In this document: piece after piece, positions 44,573 through 55,128 of the stretch
Position numbering within the stretch: position 1 is the stretch's first letter
How the letters are laid out: each line of letters opens with the position of its first letter
Assembly: GCF_024360925.2 (NCBI RefSeq)
Contig: NZ_CP113517.1
Coordinates: 4,196,001-4,260,000, forward strand
Source of the DNA: Methylomonas rapida
GTDB taxonomy: Bacteria > Pseudomonadota > Gammaproteobacteria > Methylococcales > Methylomonadaceae
Reading direction: 5' to 3'
Length of the DNA stretch: 64,000 nt
Translations under genes and position numbers: made by a program
Notes under the pieces: generated by a model
What the model was told of the DNA's origin: nothing
Seen by the model: only the letters and a program-made list of their open reading frames with translations
Database searches by the model: none

Positions 44573-45186
44573 GCAAAACAGAATTCGACAAAGCCAAACA
44601 CTATATCCGCGACTTAGTCAGCGGCAGTCTGTTTGTTGCTGAAAGCAAAGCTGTTGCCCAAAGCTTATTGCTGGATCACACAGAGGACGAATGGGTACAA
44701 ATCATTACCCAAGATAACGTGCTACGGAAAAAATCTCCTAACACTGCGATTCGCTATGCGCGCACGATAAAACGACGTTTGGAACCGTTAGGTAAGCCAT
44801 TCATGCATACCGTTATAGACGCAACCGATCCTCTATACACTTAACTTTTAATGTTGGCCTTACTGACTTATACGCCGGTCGTTGCCGACTTCATGACTCA
44901 TGTCGTTGCGGAAACCAAGCGCGTCTATAAGCCAAATTTAGCATCGGATGCATGGGATGTATTTCTGCATGACCGCAGCCGCACATTACCAGGGCTTTAT
45001 GACTTATCCGATTCAACTCTAAAAAAAACCGGCACCAATGTCATTCGAGCTTTAGTTGAAGCCGGTTATCTGGACAACAACAAAAGCCGTCGTTTACAGC
45101 CTGTTTATTTGCTCCCAGAGACGAAGTTCTGGTTGCAGCAACTTAATCGCGAAGACCTCGAACCGGTCATGGAATGCACCTTATGA
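44569..45186 (+). pseudogene. brxA: BREX protein BrxA (DUF1819) gene with an in-frame stop
   Basis: Two frames of the same phase, 44569-44844 (YIRDLVSGSLFVAESKAVAQ) and 44851-45186 (LALLTYTPVVADFMTHVVAE), together make the usual length of about 205 residues of BrxA. They are separated by one TAA at 44842-44844 in an otherwise continuous alignment (DPLYT-stop-LLMLALLTY); a C-to-T change of a CAA Gln codon is the simplest origin. BrxA is a small DNA-binding helical protein. Start TTG 44569 overlaps the brxR stop and has TAAGG upstream. A re-start at ATG 44851 could give the C-terminal half only. Confidence 0.85.
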
Positions 45187-45764
45187 AAGCCCTACAAAAC
45201 CGCCTTGATCTCATTTTGGATCGTATCGATAACCCACAGTTTCTGAAAAATGACGGGTTGGGCAATGAAATTGGCTTTTGGATTTTCGACTATCCCGCCA
45301 AACACGAGCTCATCGTTAGAGACCATGTGACGCACCTGACAGAGAAGTTGGAAAAGCGCGGCTTCAAATTCAAGAACGTCAACATCTTTCAAATTTTGAT
45401 CGACATGCTCAATTCGCGCGGATTGTTGGAACGTACATTTGCTCGTGAAAAGCAGGTCGGCGTAGAAGCGATAAAAACTACATTGGCTGGCCCCCTCAGC
45501 CAGAAGAAAGTGGCCGAATTCATTGCCAGCCAAATTCAACCGGATACTTTGGATTTCGTCTTGTTGACCGGACTGGGTAATGCTTGGCCGTTAGTTCGTG
45601 GTCACGAGTTACTGAGCGCGCTTCAAGATGTGATGGGTAAAACCCCACTGGTGTTGTTCTATCCAGGCGAATACAGTGGTCAGGATTTACATCCATTCGG
45701 TTTGATCGATTCCAAAAACTACTATCGAGCCTTCAAGCTCGTCCCAGAAACCTTTAAAAAATAA
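45183..45764 (+). CDS. brxB: BREX protein BrxB (DUF1788)
   Basis: 193 residues from ATG 45183, which overlaps the brxA stop as ATGA (an ATG three codons earlier is possible). Family features: GNEIGFWIFDYPAKHELIVRD near the N-terminus, VNIFQILIDMLNSRGLLE, and VLLTGLGNAWPLVRGHELLS with LVLFYPGEYSGQDLHPFG at the end. BrxB is one of the core BREX proteins of unknown activity. Intact here. Confidence 0.9.
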   Translation: MKALQNRLDLILDRIDNPQFLKNDGLGNEIGFWIFDYPAKHELIVRDHVTHLTEKLEKRGFKFKNVNIFQILIDMLNSRGLLERTFAREKQVGVEAIKTTLAGPLSQKKVAEFIASQIQPDTLDFVLLTGLGNAWPLVRGHELLSALQDVMGKTPLVLFYPGEYSGQDLHPFGLIDSKNYYRAFKLVPETFKK

Positions 45765-45782
45765 GTCCGCAGGGAGCCACTC

Positions 45783-48700
45783 GTGAATATCGAGCAGATT
45801 TTTTCCAAGCCACTCGTCCGAGACATTAACGGCGTCGTCAAAGCCGAACAGCTCGATAACGAGTGCGTGTTTGTTGAGCTAGACGAATACGTGATCACCA
45901 AGGAATTGGATCGGCATTTCCGCCATTTTTTCGAAACCTATGTCCCTGCCATCAAGAACCGCAATCCTGCGGTGGCTGGAAAAATCGGGGTTTGGGTTTC
46001 GGGTTTCTTCGGTTCCGGTAAATCGCATTTCATCAAAATTCTGTCATACCTATTGGAAAACCGCTCAGTCGAAAAAGATGGTCAAAGCCGTCTCGCCATC
46101 GACTTTTTCAAAGACAAAATCAATGATGCGATGCTGTTCGGCGATATTCATAGCGCGGTTTCCAAACCGACCGATGTCATTCTATTCAACATTGATTCGC
46201 GCGCGAACACGGATGACGGCGACAACGCCATCCTGAAAGTTTTCCTAAAAGTGTTTAACGAGCGCGTCGGTTACTGCGCGGACTTTCCGCATATCGCCCA
46301 TCTTGAGCGCGAACTGGACAAGCGCAACCAATACCAAGCCTTTAAAGACAAGTTTGCTGAACTCACGGGGTCCGATTGGGAATCCCAGCGCGATGCCTAC
46401 GATTTTTATCGTGACGAACTTTCACAAAGTTTGGCCGCCGCCAGTAATCAAACCTTGGAATCAACCCGCCAATGGGTTGAGCAACTGGAAAACAACTTTC
46501 CGCTTGATATTCGCAATTTCTGCAAATGGGTGAATGACTACCTAGAAAGTCACGGCGACCGCAATATTCTGTTCCTCGTCGACGAGGTTGGCCAGTTCAT
46601 CGGTCAGAACACCCAGATGATGCTCAAGCTGCAAACCATCACGGAAGACTTAGGCACCTTCTGTAATGGACGCGCTTGGGTCATCGTCACTTCTCAAGCC
46701 GATATTGAAGCCGCCATAGGCCAACTGAAAAAAACCAGTGGCGATGACTTTTCCAAAATTCAGGGCCGCTTCTACACCCGCCTGCAACTGTCCAGTTCCA
46801 ACACCTCGGAAGTCATTCAAAAACGGCTATTGGAAAAAACCGAACCGGCTGCCGAAGCCTTAGCCAATGTCTTTGCAGAACAAGGCGACATCCTGCGCAA
46901 CCAATTAGCCTTCGACAAAACTACCACGGCTGCACTCAATGGCTATAGCGATGCGCCTTCATTTGTCGATAATTATCCTTTTGTTCCTTATCACTACCCA
47001 CTGGTACAAAAAGTCTTTGAATCGATTCGTACCAAAGGTGCTACCGGCAAACATTTGGCCATGGGCGAACGCTCGCTGCTGGATGCGTTTCAGTCGGCGG
47101 CCAAACAAGTCAAGGATGAAGACATTGGTGCCTTAATTCCCTTTTATTGTTTCTACAGCCCGATCGAAAGTTTCCTGGAACCTGCCGTCAAGCGCACGAT
47201 AGATCAAGCCTGCGAACTCGATGTGCTGACCGCTTTCGATGGCAAACTGCTGAAAACCCTGTTCCTGATCCGTTACGTCGATGTCTTGAAAAGCACGCTC
47301 GATAACCTGGTCACGCTCTGCATAGATCAAATCGACGCCGACAAAATCGCCCTGCGTAAACAGATCGAAGAAAGCTTGAACCGTCTGGAACGGCAAATGC
47401 TGATTGCCCGTAACGGCGACGAATTTGTATTCCTGACAAATGAAGAAAAGGAAATCGAAAACGAAATCCTGCACACCGATGTCGAGCCATCGGAATTGAC
47501 CAACAAGCTTTCCAATCTGATCTTCGACGGACTGTTGTCGCGGCAAAACGTCTACCGTTATCCGGTCAACAAGCAAGACTTTAACATCAGTCGTTTCTGC
47601 AACGGACATCCCCGCGACGGTTCCTCGCTGGAAGACTTGGTGATCAAAGTGACATCGCCACTCGACAGCCATTACGAAGCCTTTATCCACGAACAACATT
47701 GTTTAAACCATACTCTGGAAGGCAATGGTTGCATACTCGTTAAGTTACCGGATCATCAACTACTATTCGGACATAAAGGGCTCGAAGGTGACCTGGCTCG
47801 CTTCCTGAAAACTGATCGTTTTCTCAAACAAAACTCCGGTCAGCGTCCCGAACAAGAGCACCTGCTGCGGGAAAAACAGCTTGAAAACATCGAGCGCGAA
47901 AAACGCCTGCGTCACGATCTGGAGCAACTGTTCGCCGAAGCCCAACTGTTTGCTATCGGTGCCAAACTAACGCCCAAAACGGCTTCACCCTCAGCAATGC
48001 TGGAAGAAGCTTATCGGTATGTCATCGAAAACACCTTTGCCAAGCTCAACATGCTACGCCTCACGCCTGGTGAGGTACTAAGGGAATTGCATTCGATCAT
48101 GGTTGCTGATGACGTTGTGCAACTGGGCATCGATATGGAAGCCATGGAGTGCAATCCAGAGGCCACGCGCGAAGTTGAGATGTTCATTACCTTAAAAATC
48201 GAGCGTAACGAAGCGGTGTACTTGCGCGATCTCGTTAACCGATTTACCCGCCGCCCCTATGGATGGCCGGTTAATGAAATCCTGCTATTGGTCGCAAGAC
48301 TAGGACTGGCAGGCAAAATCAGCTTTACCATGGGGGCCAGTGAGCTACCGCTGAAAAAGGCTTACGAACCATTTACCAGCGTGCGCAAATATGGCGAAAT
48401 CCGCATTCAAAAGGTTCGCCAGCACGACGAACGTCAGCTTAAAAACGCCGCAACACTAGTCAAAAACCTGTTCAATAAAACCTTCACCGGCACCAGTGAA
48501 AAGGAACTGGCAGAACTGCTGATACAGGAAATCAAAACTTGGCACGAAAACCTGAAGTCCTTCAATAGCAAAGCCCAAACCGGCCATTTCCCTGGTAAGC
48601 AAAAAATCGAACAGGGTTTGATTCTGTTGGCTGATGTGCTGCAACAGTCCAACAGCTTCAATTTAATCGAGCGCTGCCTTGAACAAAATAACGCTTTAGA

Positions 48701-49412
48701 AGATTTTGCCGAGGACTTCGAAGACCTCGACGACTTTTACAACAGTCAATTCCAGACTTGGCAGAACCTAACCAAAGCGCTGAACGACCAATTCAAAGCC
48801 AACCGCCCGTTTTTGGAAAAAGACCCAACGGCGAAGCAAGCATTGGATGACCTCGATCGAATCTATGGCATGCCATCGCCGTACGATCAATTACGCCATA
48901 TCAATCCATTGATTGAAAAACTACACATCATCAATCAGCAGTTGATTCTGGAACGGCGGCAAATCGTCGAAACTGAAGTCGAGCAACGGATTGAACGCGT
49001 TCAAGCCGCATTAAAACAAGCGGCGGCGCCCGATGATGTCCAGAACAAAGCATTACGTCCGCTGCAACTCTGTAAGCAACGGATCAGCAGTAACGAGTCG
49101 ATTCCGCAAATCGTCAGCGATCATACCGAAGCAGCCAATTACGAAGAGGATGCCTACGACCTGATTAATCGACATATTGAAATACTTCGCCAAAAGGATA
49201 CGCAAAAACCGGTTTCGCCAACTCCAGGCGAAAACAAAGTGGCTGAACCAGCGCCTAAGCGAACCATTACCATCAGCCAAAGCGATATTCTCAATACCGT
49301 ATCGCCTAAGGGTTTTATTGAAACGGAAAGTGATATTGATCTTTATCTGACTGCCCTTCGAGAGCGCTTGGCCAAAGCGGTTAACGCCGGTGATCGGGTC
49401 AGAATAAGGTAA
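45783..49412 (+). CDS. brxC: BREX ATPase BrxC
   Basis: 1209 residues; large P-loop ATPase, a core BREX component. Walker A GFFGSGKSHFIKIL (about residue 74) and Walker B NILFLVDEVGQFIG (about 260). The start is GTG 45783 after AGGGAG. The central section contains FYTRLQLSSSNTSEVIQKRL and VKRTIDQACELDVLTAFDG, and the C-terminal third is long coiled coil. No interruption seen. The stop lies 9 bases ahead of sbcD, which reads on in the same direction, so the nuclease genes are in the BREX operon. Confidence 0.92.
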   Translation: MNIEQIFSKPLVRDINGVVKAEQLDNECVFVELDEYVITKELDRHFRHFFETYVPAIKNRNPAVAGKIGVWVSGFFGSGKSHFIKILSYLLENRSVEKDGQSRLAIDFFKDKINDAMLFGDIHSAVSKPTDVILFNIDSRANTDDGDNAILKVFLKVFNERVGYCADFPHIAHLERELDKRNQYQAFKDKFAELTGSDWESQRDAYDFYRDELSQSLAAASNQTLESTRQWVEQLENNFPLDIRNFCKWVNDYLESHGDRNILFLVDEVGQFIGQNTQMMLKLQTITEDLGTFCNGRAWVIVTSQADIEAAIGQLKKTSGDDFSKIQGRFYTRLQLSSSNTSEVIQKRLLEKTEPAAEALANVFAEQGDILRNQLAFDKTTTAALNGYSDAPSFVDNYPFVPYHYPLVQKVFESIRTKGATGKHLAMGERSLLDAFQSAAKQVKDEDIGALIPFYCFYSPIESFLEPAVKRTIDQACELDVLTAFDGKLLKTLFLIRYVDVLKSTLDNLVTLCIDQIDADKIALRKQIEESLNRLERQMLIARNGDEFVFLTNEEKEIENEILHTDVEPSELTNKLSNLIFDGLLSRQNVYRYPVNKQDFNISRFCNGHPRDGSSLEDLVIKVTSPLDSHYEAFIHEQHCLNHTLEGNGCILVKLPDHQLLFGHKGLEGDLARFLKTDRFLKQNSGQRPEQEHLLREKQLENIEREKRLRHDLEQLFAEAQLFAIGAKLTPKTASPSAMLEEAYRYVIENTFAKLNMLRLTPGEVLRELHSIMVADDVVQLGIDMEAMECNPEATREVEMFITLKIERNEAVYLRDLVNRFTRRPYGWPVNEILLLVARLGLAGKISFTMGASELPLKKAYEPFTSVRKYGEIRIQKVRQHDERQLKNAATLVKNLFNKTFTGTSEKELAELLIQEIKTWHENLKSFNSKAQTGHFPGKQKIEQGLILLADVLQQSNSFNLIERCLEQNNALEDFAEDFEDLDDFYNSQFQTWQNLTKALNDQFKANRPFLEKDPTAKQALDDLDRIYGMPSPYDQLRHINPLIEKLHIINQQLILERRQIVETEVEQRIERVQAALKQAAAPDDVQNKALRPLQLCKQRISSNESIPQIVSDHTEAANYEEDAYDLINRHIEILRQKDTQKPVSPTPGENKVAEPAPKRTITISQSDILNTVSPKGFIETESDIDLYLTALRERLAKAVNAGDRVRIR

Positions 49413-49421
49413 GGACACAGC

Positions 49422-50567
49422 ATGAAGTTCATCCACACCTCGGATTGGCATATCGGGCGGCAATTTCACAATGTTTCTCTGCTGGAAGATCAGCGGCATG
49501 TTCTGAATCAGTTGATCGAGCATATTGAACGCGAGGCCGTCGATGCCGTTGTGATTGCCGGTGACATTTACGATCGCTCGGTTCCACCAGCGGCAGCGGT
49601 AGAGCTGTTGGATGATGTGCTCAATAAAATCTGTGCCGAGCTTGGCGTCCCCGTATTGCTTATCCCAGGCAACCACGATAGCGCTGAAAGGCTGCGTTTC
49701 GCTTCCAGGCAACTACGACAAGCTGGCCTGCATATCATCGGCGAGTTAAGTCAGATTAACCAACCGGTGAAAATTCGCGGAGCTTCAATCGAGGTCTGTT
49801 TTTACGGTATTCCGTACAACGATCCCGAATTAGTTCGAAATCATTTTGGTGTCAACGTTTCCACCCACGACGAAGCCCATCGCTATCTGGTCGAACAAAT
49901 CATCAGTGCCAAACCCGATGAATCGCCCAGTATTTTGATCAGTCATTGCTTTATCGATGGTTGGGACGAATCGGATTCGGAGCGTCCGTTGTCAATTGGT
50001 GGCGCCGATAGAATCAATTATGAAGCATTCACGGCATTTGATTATGTCGCTCTGGGCCATCTGCACAGTCCGCAGCATAAAGGCGAATCCCATATTCGTT
50101 ATTCAGGCTCGATTTTGAAATACAGCTTCTCCGAGCAAAAGCAACGCAAAGGTATCACACTGGTTGAAATGGCTGCCAACGGTATGAAATCCGCCACCCA
50201 TTTGCCACTGCATCCGCTACGCGACATGCGCATTCTGGAAGGCGAACTGAATACGCTGCTCGAACAAGGCAAAACCGATCCTCATAACGATGATTACCTG
50301 CTGGTTCGCCTGACCGATAAACACGCGTTGCTCGATCCCATGGGCAAATTACGTCAGGTCTATCCCAACGTGTTACACATCGAAAAACCAGGCATGCTGG
50401 ATATGTCTGATCAGGCCATTAATCGGGACAAGTTAAAACGCGGCGAATTGGAGATGTTCCGTGATTTTTTCGAGCAGGTCCATGGGCAAGCCTTATTACC
50501 TGAACAAGACGAAGCGATAAAAGAAATCATCTCGCAAATTCAAAAGCTTGAGGGGGAATTGGCATGA
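49422..50567 (+). CDS. sbcD: SbcD-type nuclease subunit (Mre11 family)
   Basis: 381 residues. Phosphoesterase motifs in order: FIHTSDWHIGRQFHN, VIAGDIYDRSVPP, LIPGNHDSAERL, LISHCFIDGWDE and VALGHLHSPQ. Together with SbcC it forms an ATP-dependent nuclease that cuts hairpins, palindromes and protein-blocked DNA ends. TAAGGACA lies ahead of the start. Placement between brxC and pglX is unusual; the spacing and overlap (start 9 bases after brxC, 4-base overlap with sbcC) show it is part of the operon. Confidence 0.93.
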   Translation: MKFIHTSDWHIGRQFHNVSLLEDQRHVLNQLIEHIEREAVDAVVIAGDIYDRSVPPAAAVELLDDVLNKICAELGVPVLLIPGNHDSAERLRFASRQLRQAGLHIIGELSQINQPVKIRGASIEVCFYGIPYNDPELVRNHFGVNVSTHDEAHRYLVEQIISAKPDESPSILISHCFIDGWDESDSERPLSIGGADRINYEAFTAFDYVALGHLHSPQHKGESHIRYSGSILKYSFSEQKQRKGITLVEMAANGMKSATHLPLHPLRDMRILEGELNTLLEQGKTDPHNDDYLLVRLTDKHALLDPMGKLRQVYPNVLHIEKPGMLDMSDQAINRDKLKRGELEMFRDFFEQVHGQALLPEQDEAIKEIISQIQKLEGELA

Positions 50568-53500
50568 AACCATTAAACCTCAGCCTTCAGGCATTCGGCC
50601 CATTTTCCGGTCGGGAATCCATAGACTTTACACAACTGGGCTCAAACCCTTTGTTTCTGATTAACGGGCCTACTGGTGCCGGTAAAAGCTCAATCTTGGA
50701 TGCTATCTGTTTTGCCCTCTATGGACAAACCACCGGTGCAGAACGCGAACCTGCACAAATGCGTTGTGACCACGCCGATCCCAATCTCCTGACGGAAGTC
50801 ATACTCGACTTTCAATTAGGCGTAACCGGTTATCGTGTGCGTCGTATTCCGACTCAGGAGCGCCCAAAAAGTCGCGGAGAAGGCACCACGACCCAACAAA
50901 CCGAAGCGCAATTATGGCTGCTCGATGGTACTGAGGACGGCTCATTAATCGTCGCAAAAAACGTCGGCGATGCCACCGATGAAATTCGTAAACGCATAGG
51001 TCTGGATGTCGAACAATTCCGCCAGGTCATGGTATTGCCACAAGGTAAGTTTCGCGAACTATTGATGGCGGGCTCCAGCGAACGGGAAAAAATCTTCAGT
51101 CAGCTGTTTCAAACTCAAATCTACAAGCGCATCGAAGATCAACTGAAAGCTCAGGCTGCCGGTATTAAACAAGCCGTCGATCAGCATCAAAACCAGATCA
51201 AGGGCATCTTGCAAAGTGTGGATGTTCATTCCGAAGCGGACATTGACAATGAGCTGGCCCAGCTTGAGCCAGAGCTGAAAACCGCATCTCAGGATAAAGA
51301 GCAAGCCCAGCAAATCCAGTTACAAGCGACTAAAGTCAAAGATCAAGCTATGTCGCTCAAACAGAGATTTGATGCACTGGCTAACAAACAAACCGAGCTC
51401 CATCAGAAAAAAGCCCAGCAGCCGCAAATCGATGCCAAACAAATCCAACTGAGTCGAGCACTGAGTGCCCAGAAAATTCAGCCTGTTTACCAGTCGTTCC
51501 AGGAAAAATCGTCGGCACTACAAAAGCTGGTTTCCCAAATTGCCAGCAGCGAAAAAATACTGGAACAGGCGACTGACGCAAGGAACACAGCAGAACAGCA
51601 ATTACAGGCTGCCAAAATTGCATTTGCTGAAGTCGAACAGCTTAATAATCAGCAAGCCGAACTTAACCAATACAAAACAAGGGTTACGGAACTGGTTCAA
51701 GCCAAGGTCAGTTTGACGACGGCCGAACAACAACTCAAAACCAGCCAAGGCAATCTGGATAGGCAATTAAAAGCCAGAGACTCCTTATCCAATACGCTGA
51801 AAACCAACACTGCCCAAATCGATCAAATCGCTGAGGCCTTGGAAGGCTTGGCATCTAAGCAGATTGAGTTGGAAGCCTATCGGGTGCAGTTCGAACAACG
51901 CAAATTGCTCGAACAACAGCGCGGTAAACAAACCGAATTAGAACAGCACGAAGGTCAATTGCTGGCTGCTTCCCAAAGCAAACAAAGCGAATTTGAAACG
52001 GCTCAGCAAAAAGCCCGTCAAACTGAATTGGCTTGGCATACCGGCCAAGCCGCATTACTCGCTCAAGAACTCAAGATAGATGAGCCTTGCCCTGTGTGCG
52101 GTAGCAAGGAGCATCCAGCACCGGCTCATGCCGTCAACGATGCCGAATTAGTTACCAAGCAGCAAGTGGAAACGGCTAGAGCGCAGGAAGATCAGGCACG
52201 CAAAACCATGGATACTGCAAAGGTTAAGTACGACACCGCCCATCTGGAAACGGCTGGTGTTATCAAGGAAGTGAACCAATTGATCGCACAATTGGCAGAC
52301 ATTGCCCAGCAAGCCTTAAGCGAGGTTGAACAAACCTACCAAACCAGGCATTCCGAAGTTCAGTGCTTGCTTCAGCAGCAAACCCAACAAAAACAGCTTA
52401 CCCAGAGCAATGCCGAATTGAACCAGCAACTGGCTGAACTGGCGGAAACCTTTTCGGCGTTGGAAGTCCAGGCAAAATCCGATAGTGACCAAGTGCTCAC
52501 AGCCCGTGCCACCAAAGAACAACTGGAAAAACTGGTACCGGAAGCCTATCGCGATGCCCAGATATTAAGCAAAGCCATCAGCGATCTGGCTGCCAAAATC
52601 AAAACGCTGACCGATGCCGTCAGCAACGCACAGACCGCCTTTACCGAGAAATCCAACGCACTGGCCAGCGCTCTATCCAGCCTTGAAACATTAGGCCAGC
52701 AACACGATGCCGTGCAACGCGAATACAGTCAATCCGAGGAAGCTTGGCAGGATGCGCTAACCCACAGTGCTTTCGAAAACCTTGAAGTTTTCCGACTTGC
52801 GTTACTCCGCGACGAGGATCAGCAATCCCTAAAAAATCAAATAGAAATCCACCTAACCGAACTCGCCAATTTGCAAGGCGCGGTCGAGCAACTCCAGGCG
52901 GATTTAACCGGCCAGTTGATTCCTGATTTGGAAAAACTCGAATTGGAGCTAACCGACAAAACCAACGCCTTCAATGTCTGTGACGCGACCTGGCGCAAAC
53001 TGCAAGAACGCCATAACCAATTACAAGGTGTAAAAACCAAGCTCGCCAAAGCCCATGAAAAGAACGCGGAACTGGAAGCACAATACCGGATTTACGGCAC
53101 CTTAAGCGATGTCGCCAACGGACAAACCGGCAACCGCATCAGCCTGCAACGCTTTGTCCTCAGCGTGTTGTTGGATGACGTACTGATTCAAGCCTCGCAA
53201 CGGCTACATATTATGAGCAATGGCCGATACCAGTTAGTCCGTAAAGAAGATAGAACCAGAGGCAACAGAGCATCAGGGCTCGATCTGGAAGTCGAGGACG
53301 GTTATACCGGCAAAAATCGCCCTGTGGCTACTTTATCCGGCGGCGAATCGTTTATGGCCGCTTTGTCCTTGGCCTTGGGTTTGTCCGATGTCGTCCAGTC
53401 TTATGCAGGCGGCATCAAGCTCGATACCCTGTTTATCGATGAAGGTTTCGGCAGTCTCGATCCTGAATCCTTGGACTTGGCCATCCGCACCCTAATCGAC

Positions 53501-53626
53501 CTGCAAGCCAGTGGCCGCATGATCGGCATCATCTCCCACGTCTCCGAACTAAAAGAACAAATGGCCTTGCGGCTCGACGTGATTAGCTCAAAAAATGGCA
53601 GCAGCATCCGCACCATTGCGGCTTAA
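50564..53626 (+). CDS. sbcC: SbcC-type SMC-like ATPase (Rad50 family)
   Basis: 1020 residues. N-terminal Walker A LINGPTGAGKSSILDAICFA, long coiled-coil arms, a zinc hook CPVCGSKEHPAP in the middle (about residue 510), and the C-terminal ABC signature LSGGESFMAALSLALGLSD with Walker B LDTLFIDEGFGSLDPESL. It overlaps the sbcD stop by four bases. With SbcD it would process DNA ends or cruciforms, here perhaps phage intermediates. It ends 30 bases before pglX. Confidence 0.94.
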   Translation: MKPLNLSLQAFGPFSGRESIDFTQLGSNPLFLINGPTGAGKSSILDAICFALYGQTTGAEREPAQMRCDHADPNLLTEVILDFQLGVTGYRVRRIPTQERPKSRGEGTTTQQTEAQLWLLDGTEDGSLIVAKNVGDATDEIRKRIGLDVEQFRQVMVLPQGKFRELLMAGSSEREKIFSQLFQTQIYKRIEDQLKAQAAGIKQAVDQHQNQIKGILQSVDVHSEADIDNELAQLEPELKTASQDKEQAQQIQLQATKVKDQAMSLKQRFDALANKQTELHQKKAQQPQIDAKQIQLSRALSAQKIQPVYQSFQEKSSALQKLVSQIASSEKILEQATDARNTAEQQLQAAKIAFAEVEQLNNQQAELNQYKTRVTELVQAKVSLTTAEQQLKTSQGNLDRQLKARDSLSNTLKTNTAQIDQIAEALEGLASKQIELEAYRVQFEQRKLLEQQRGKQTELEQHEGQLLAASQSKQSEFETAQQKARQTELAWHTGQAALLAQELKIDEPCPVCGSKEHPAPAHAVNDAELVTKQQVETARAQEDQARKTMDTAKVKYDTAHLETAGVIKEVNQLIAQLADIAQQALSEVEQTYQTRHSEVQCLLQQQTQQKQLTQSNAELNQQLAELAETFSALEVQAKSDSDQVLTARATKEQLEKLVPEAYRDAQILSKAISDLAAKIKTLTDAVSNAQTAFTEKSNALASALSSLETLGQQHDAVQREYSQSEEAWQDALTHSAFENLEVFRLALLRDEDQQSLKNQIEIHLTELANLQGAVEQLQADLTGQLIPDLEKLELELTDKTNAFNVCDATWRKLQERHNQLQGVKTKLAKAHEKNAELEAQYRIYGTLSDVANGQTGNRISLQRFVLSVLLDDVLIQASQRLHIMSNGRYQLVRKEDRTRGNRASGLDLEVEDGYTGKNRPVATLSGGESFMAALSLALGLSDVVQSYAGGIKLDTLFIDEGFGSLDPESLDLAIRTLIDLQASGRMIGIISHVSELKEQMALRLDVISSKNGSSIRTIAA

Positions 53627-55128
53627 CCGAATAAAAATAAACGGCAGCAACAAATAATGAACACCAACAATCTCAAAAAATACGCTCCTCAAGCCCGCCG
53701 CGACTTCATGGCCGCCGTCAGCCACCGGCTTAACCAGTTTGGCATTCACGCAGACGGCAAAGGCAAACTCACCATCAGCACGCCGGTTGTTTCCGGTTCG
53801 GTGATGCAGATCGAAGGCTTAAGCTTCGATGCAGGATTAGTGCGTGCTCGCGAAAAGCTGGTTCTGCGTGCCGAACAAATGGGCTTTGAAGCTTTGGTGG
53901 AACAAATGGCTTACACCTGGTTCAACCGGCTATCAGCCATTCGCTTTATGGAGTTACACGGCTATTTGGATCACAACCTGCGGGTACTGTCGCATCCAGA
54001 GAAAGCCAATAGTTTTGAAATTTTGGATCACGCCCAGGATGTCGCCGCCGATCTGGGTCTGGATCGCAACCATATCGTCGAACTCAAACTGGCTGGCAAC
54101 AAAGACGAAGAACTCTACCGCACCTTGCTGTTGGGCCAATGCCATCAACTGCATCAAGCCATGCCGTTTTTGTTCGAAGCCCTGGACGACGAAACCGAAC
54201 TGCTGCTGCCCGACAACCTGACTCGCACCGATTCGATCCTGCGCGGCCTGGTGGACAGCATCCCAGAAGACGACTGGCAACAGGTCGAAATCATCGGCTG
54301 GCTGTACCAGTTTTATATCTCGGAAAAGAAAGACCAAGTCATTGGCAGCGTGGTCAAAAGCGAAGACATCCCCGCCGCCACCCAGTTATTCACCCCTAAC
54401 TGGATTGTCAAATACCTGGTGCAAAACTCGGTCGGTCGGCAATGGTTGATGACCTATCCCGATTCCGGTCTGAAAGCGCAGATGGAATACTATATCGAAC
54501 CCGCCGAACAGGAACCGTCGGTGGTCGATGCACTGGCTGCCATCACCCCGACCTGCATCGACCCCGAAACCCTCAAAGTGCTCGATCCCGCCTGCGGTTC
54601 CGGTCATATTCTGGTCGAAGCTTACGACATCCTCAAAGCCATTTACGAAGAACGCGGCTACCGTGTCCGCGACATTCCCAAACTGATTCTGGAAAAGAAC
54701 CTGTACGGTCTGGACATCGACGACCGCGCAGCACAACTTGCCGGATTTGCCTTAATGATGAAAGCCCTCGAAGACGACCGTCGCATTTTCACTCGCGACA
54801 TCAAGCTCAACGTGCTGGCGATTCAATCCACCCAAAACCTTGATCTGCCCGACCTGTGGCGCAAACTGGCATTAAACCAGGATGCTAAACGCGGCAGTAT
54901 GGAATCCATCTTCGACGACGTGCAAAGCAATCTGGCCGATACGGTGGACGACATCGAGTTCAAGCAACTTCGGTCTATCTTGGCCTTGTTCGAGCAGGCG
55001 AAAACTTTGGGCTCGTTGATTCAAGTGCCACACGAGCAGGCCGAGTATTTGCGGAATTTGACCAGCCGCTTGCAAGAGTTGAGCGAGCAAGGTGACTCGA
55101 TGCAGAAACCGGCGGCAATGACATTATT

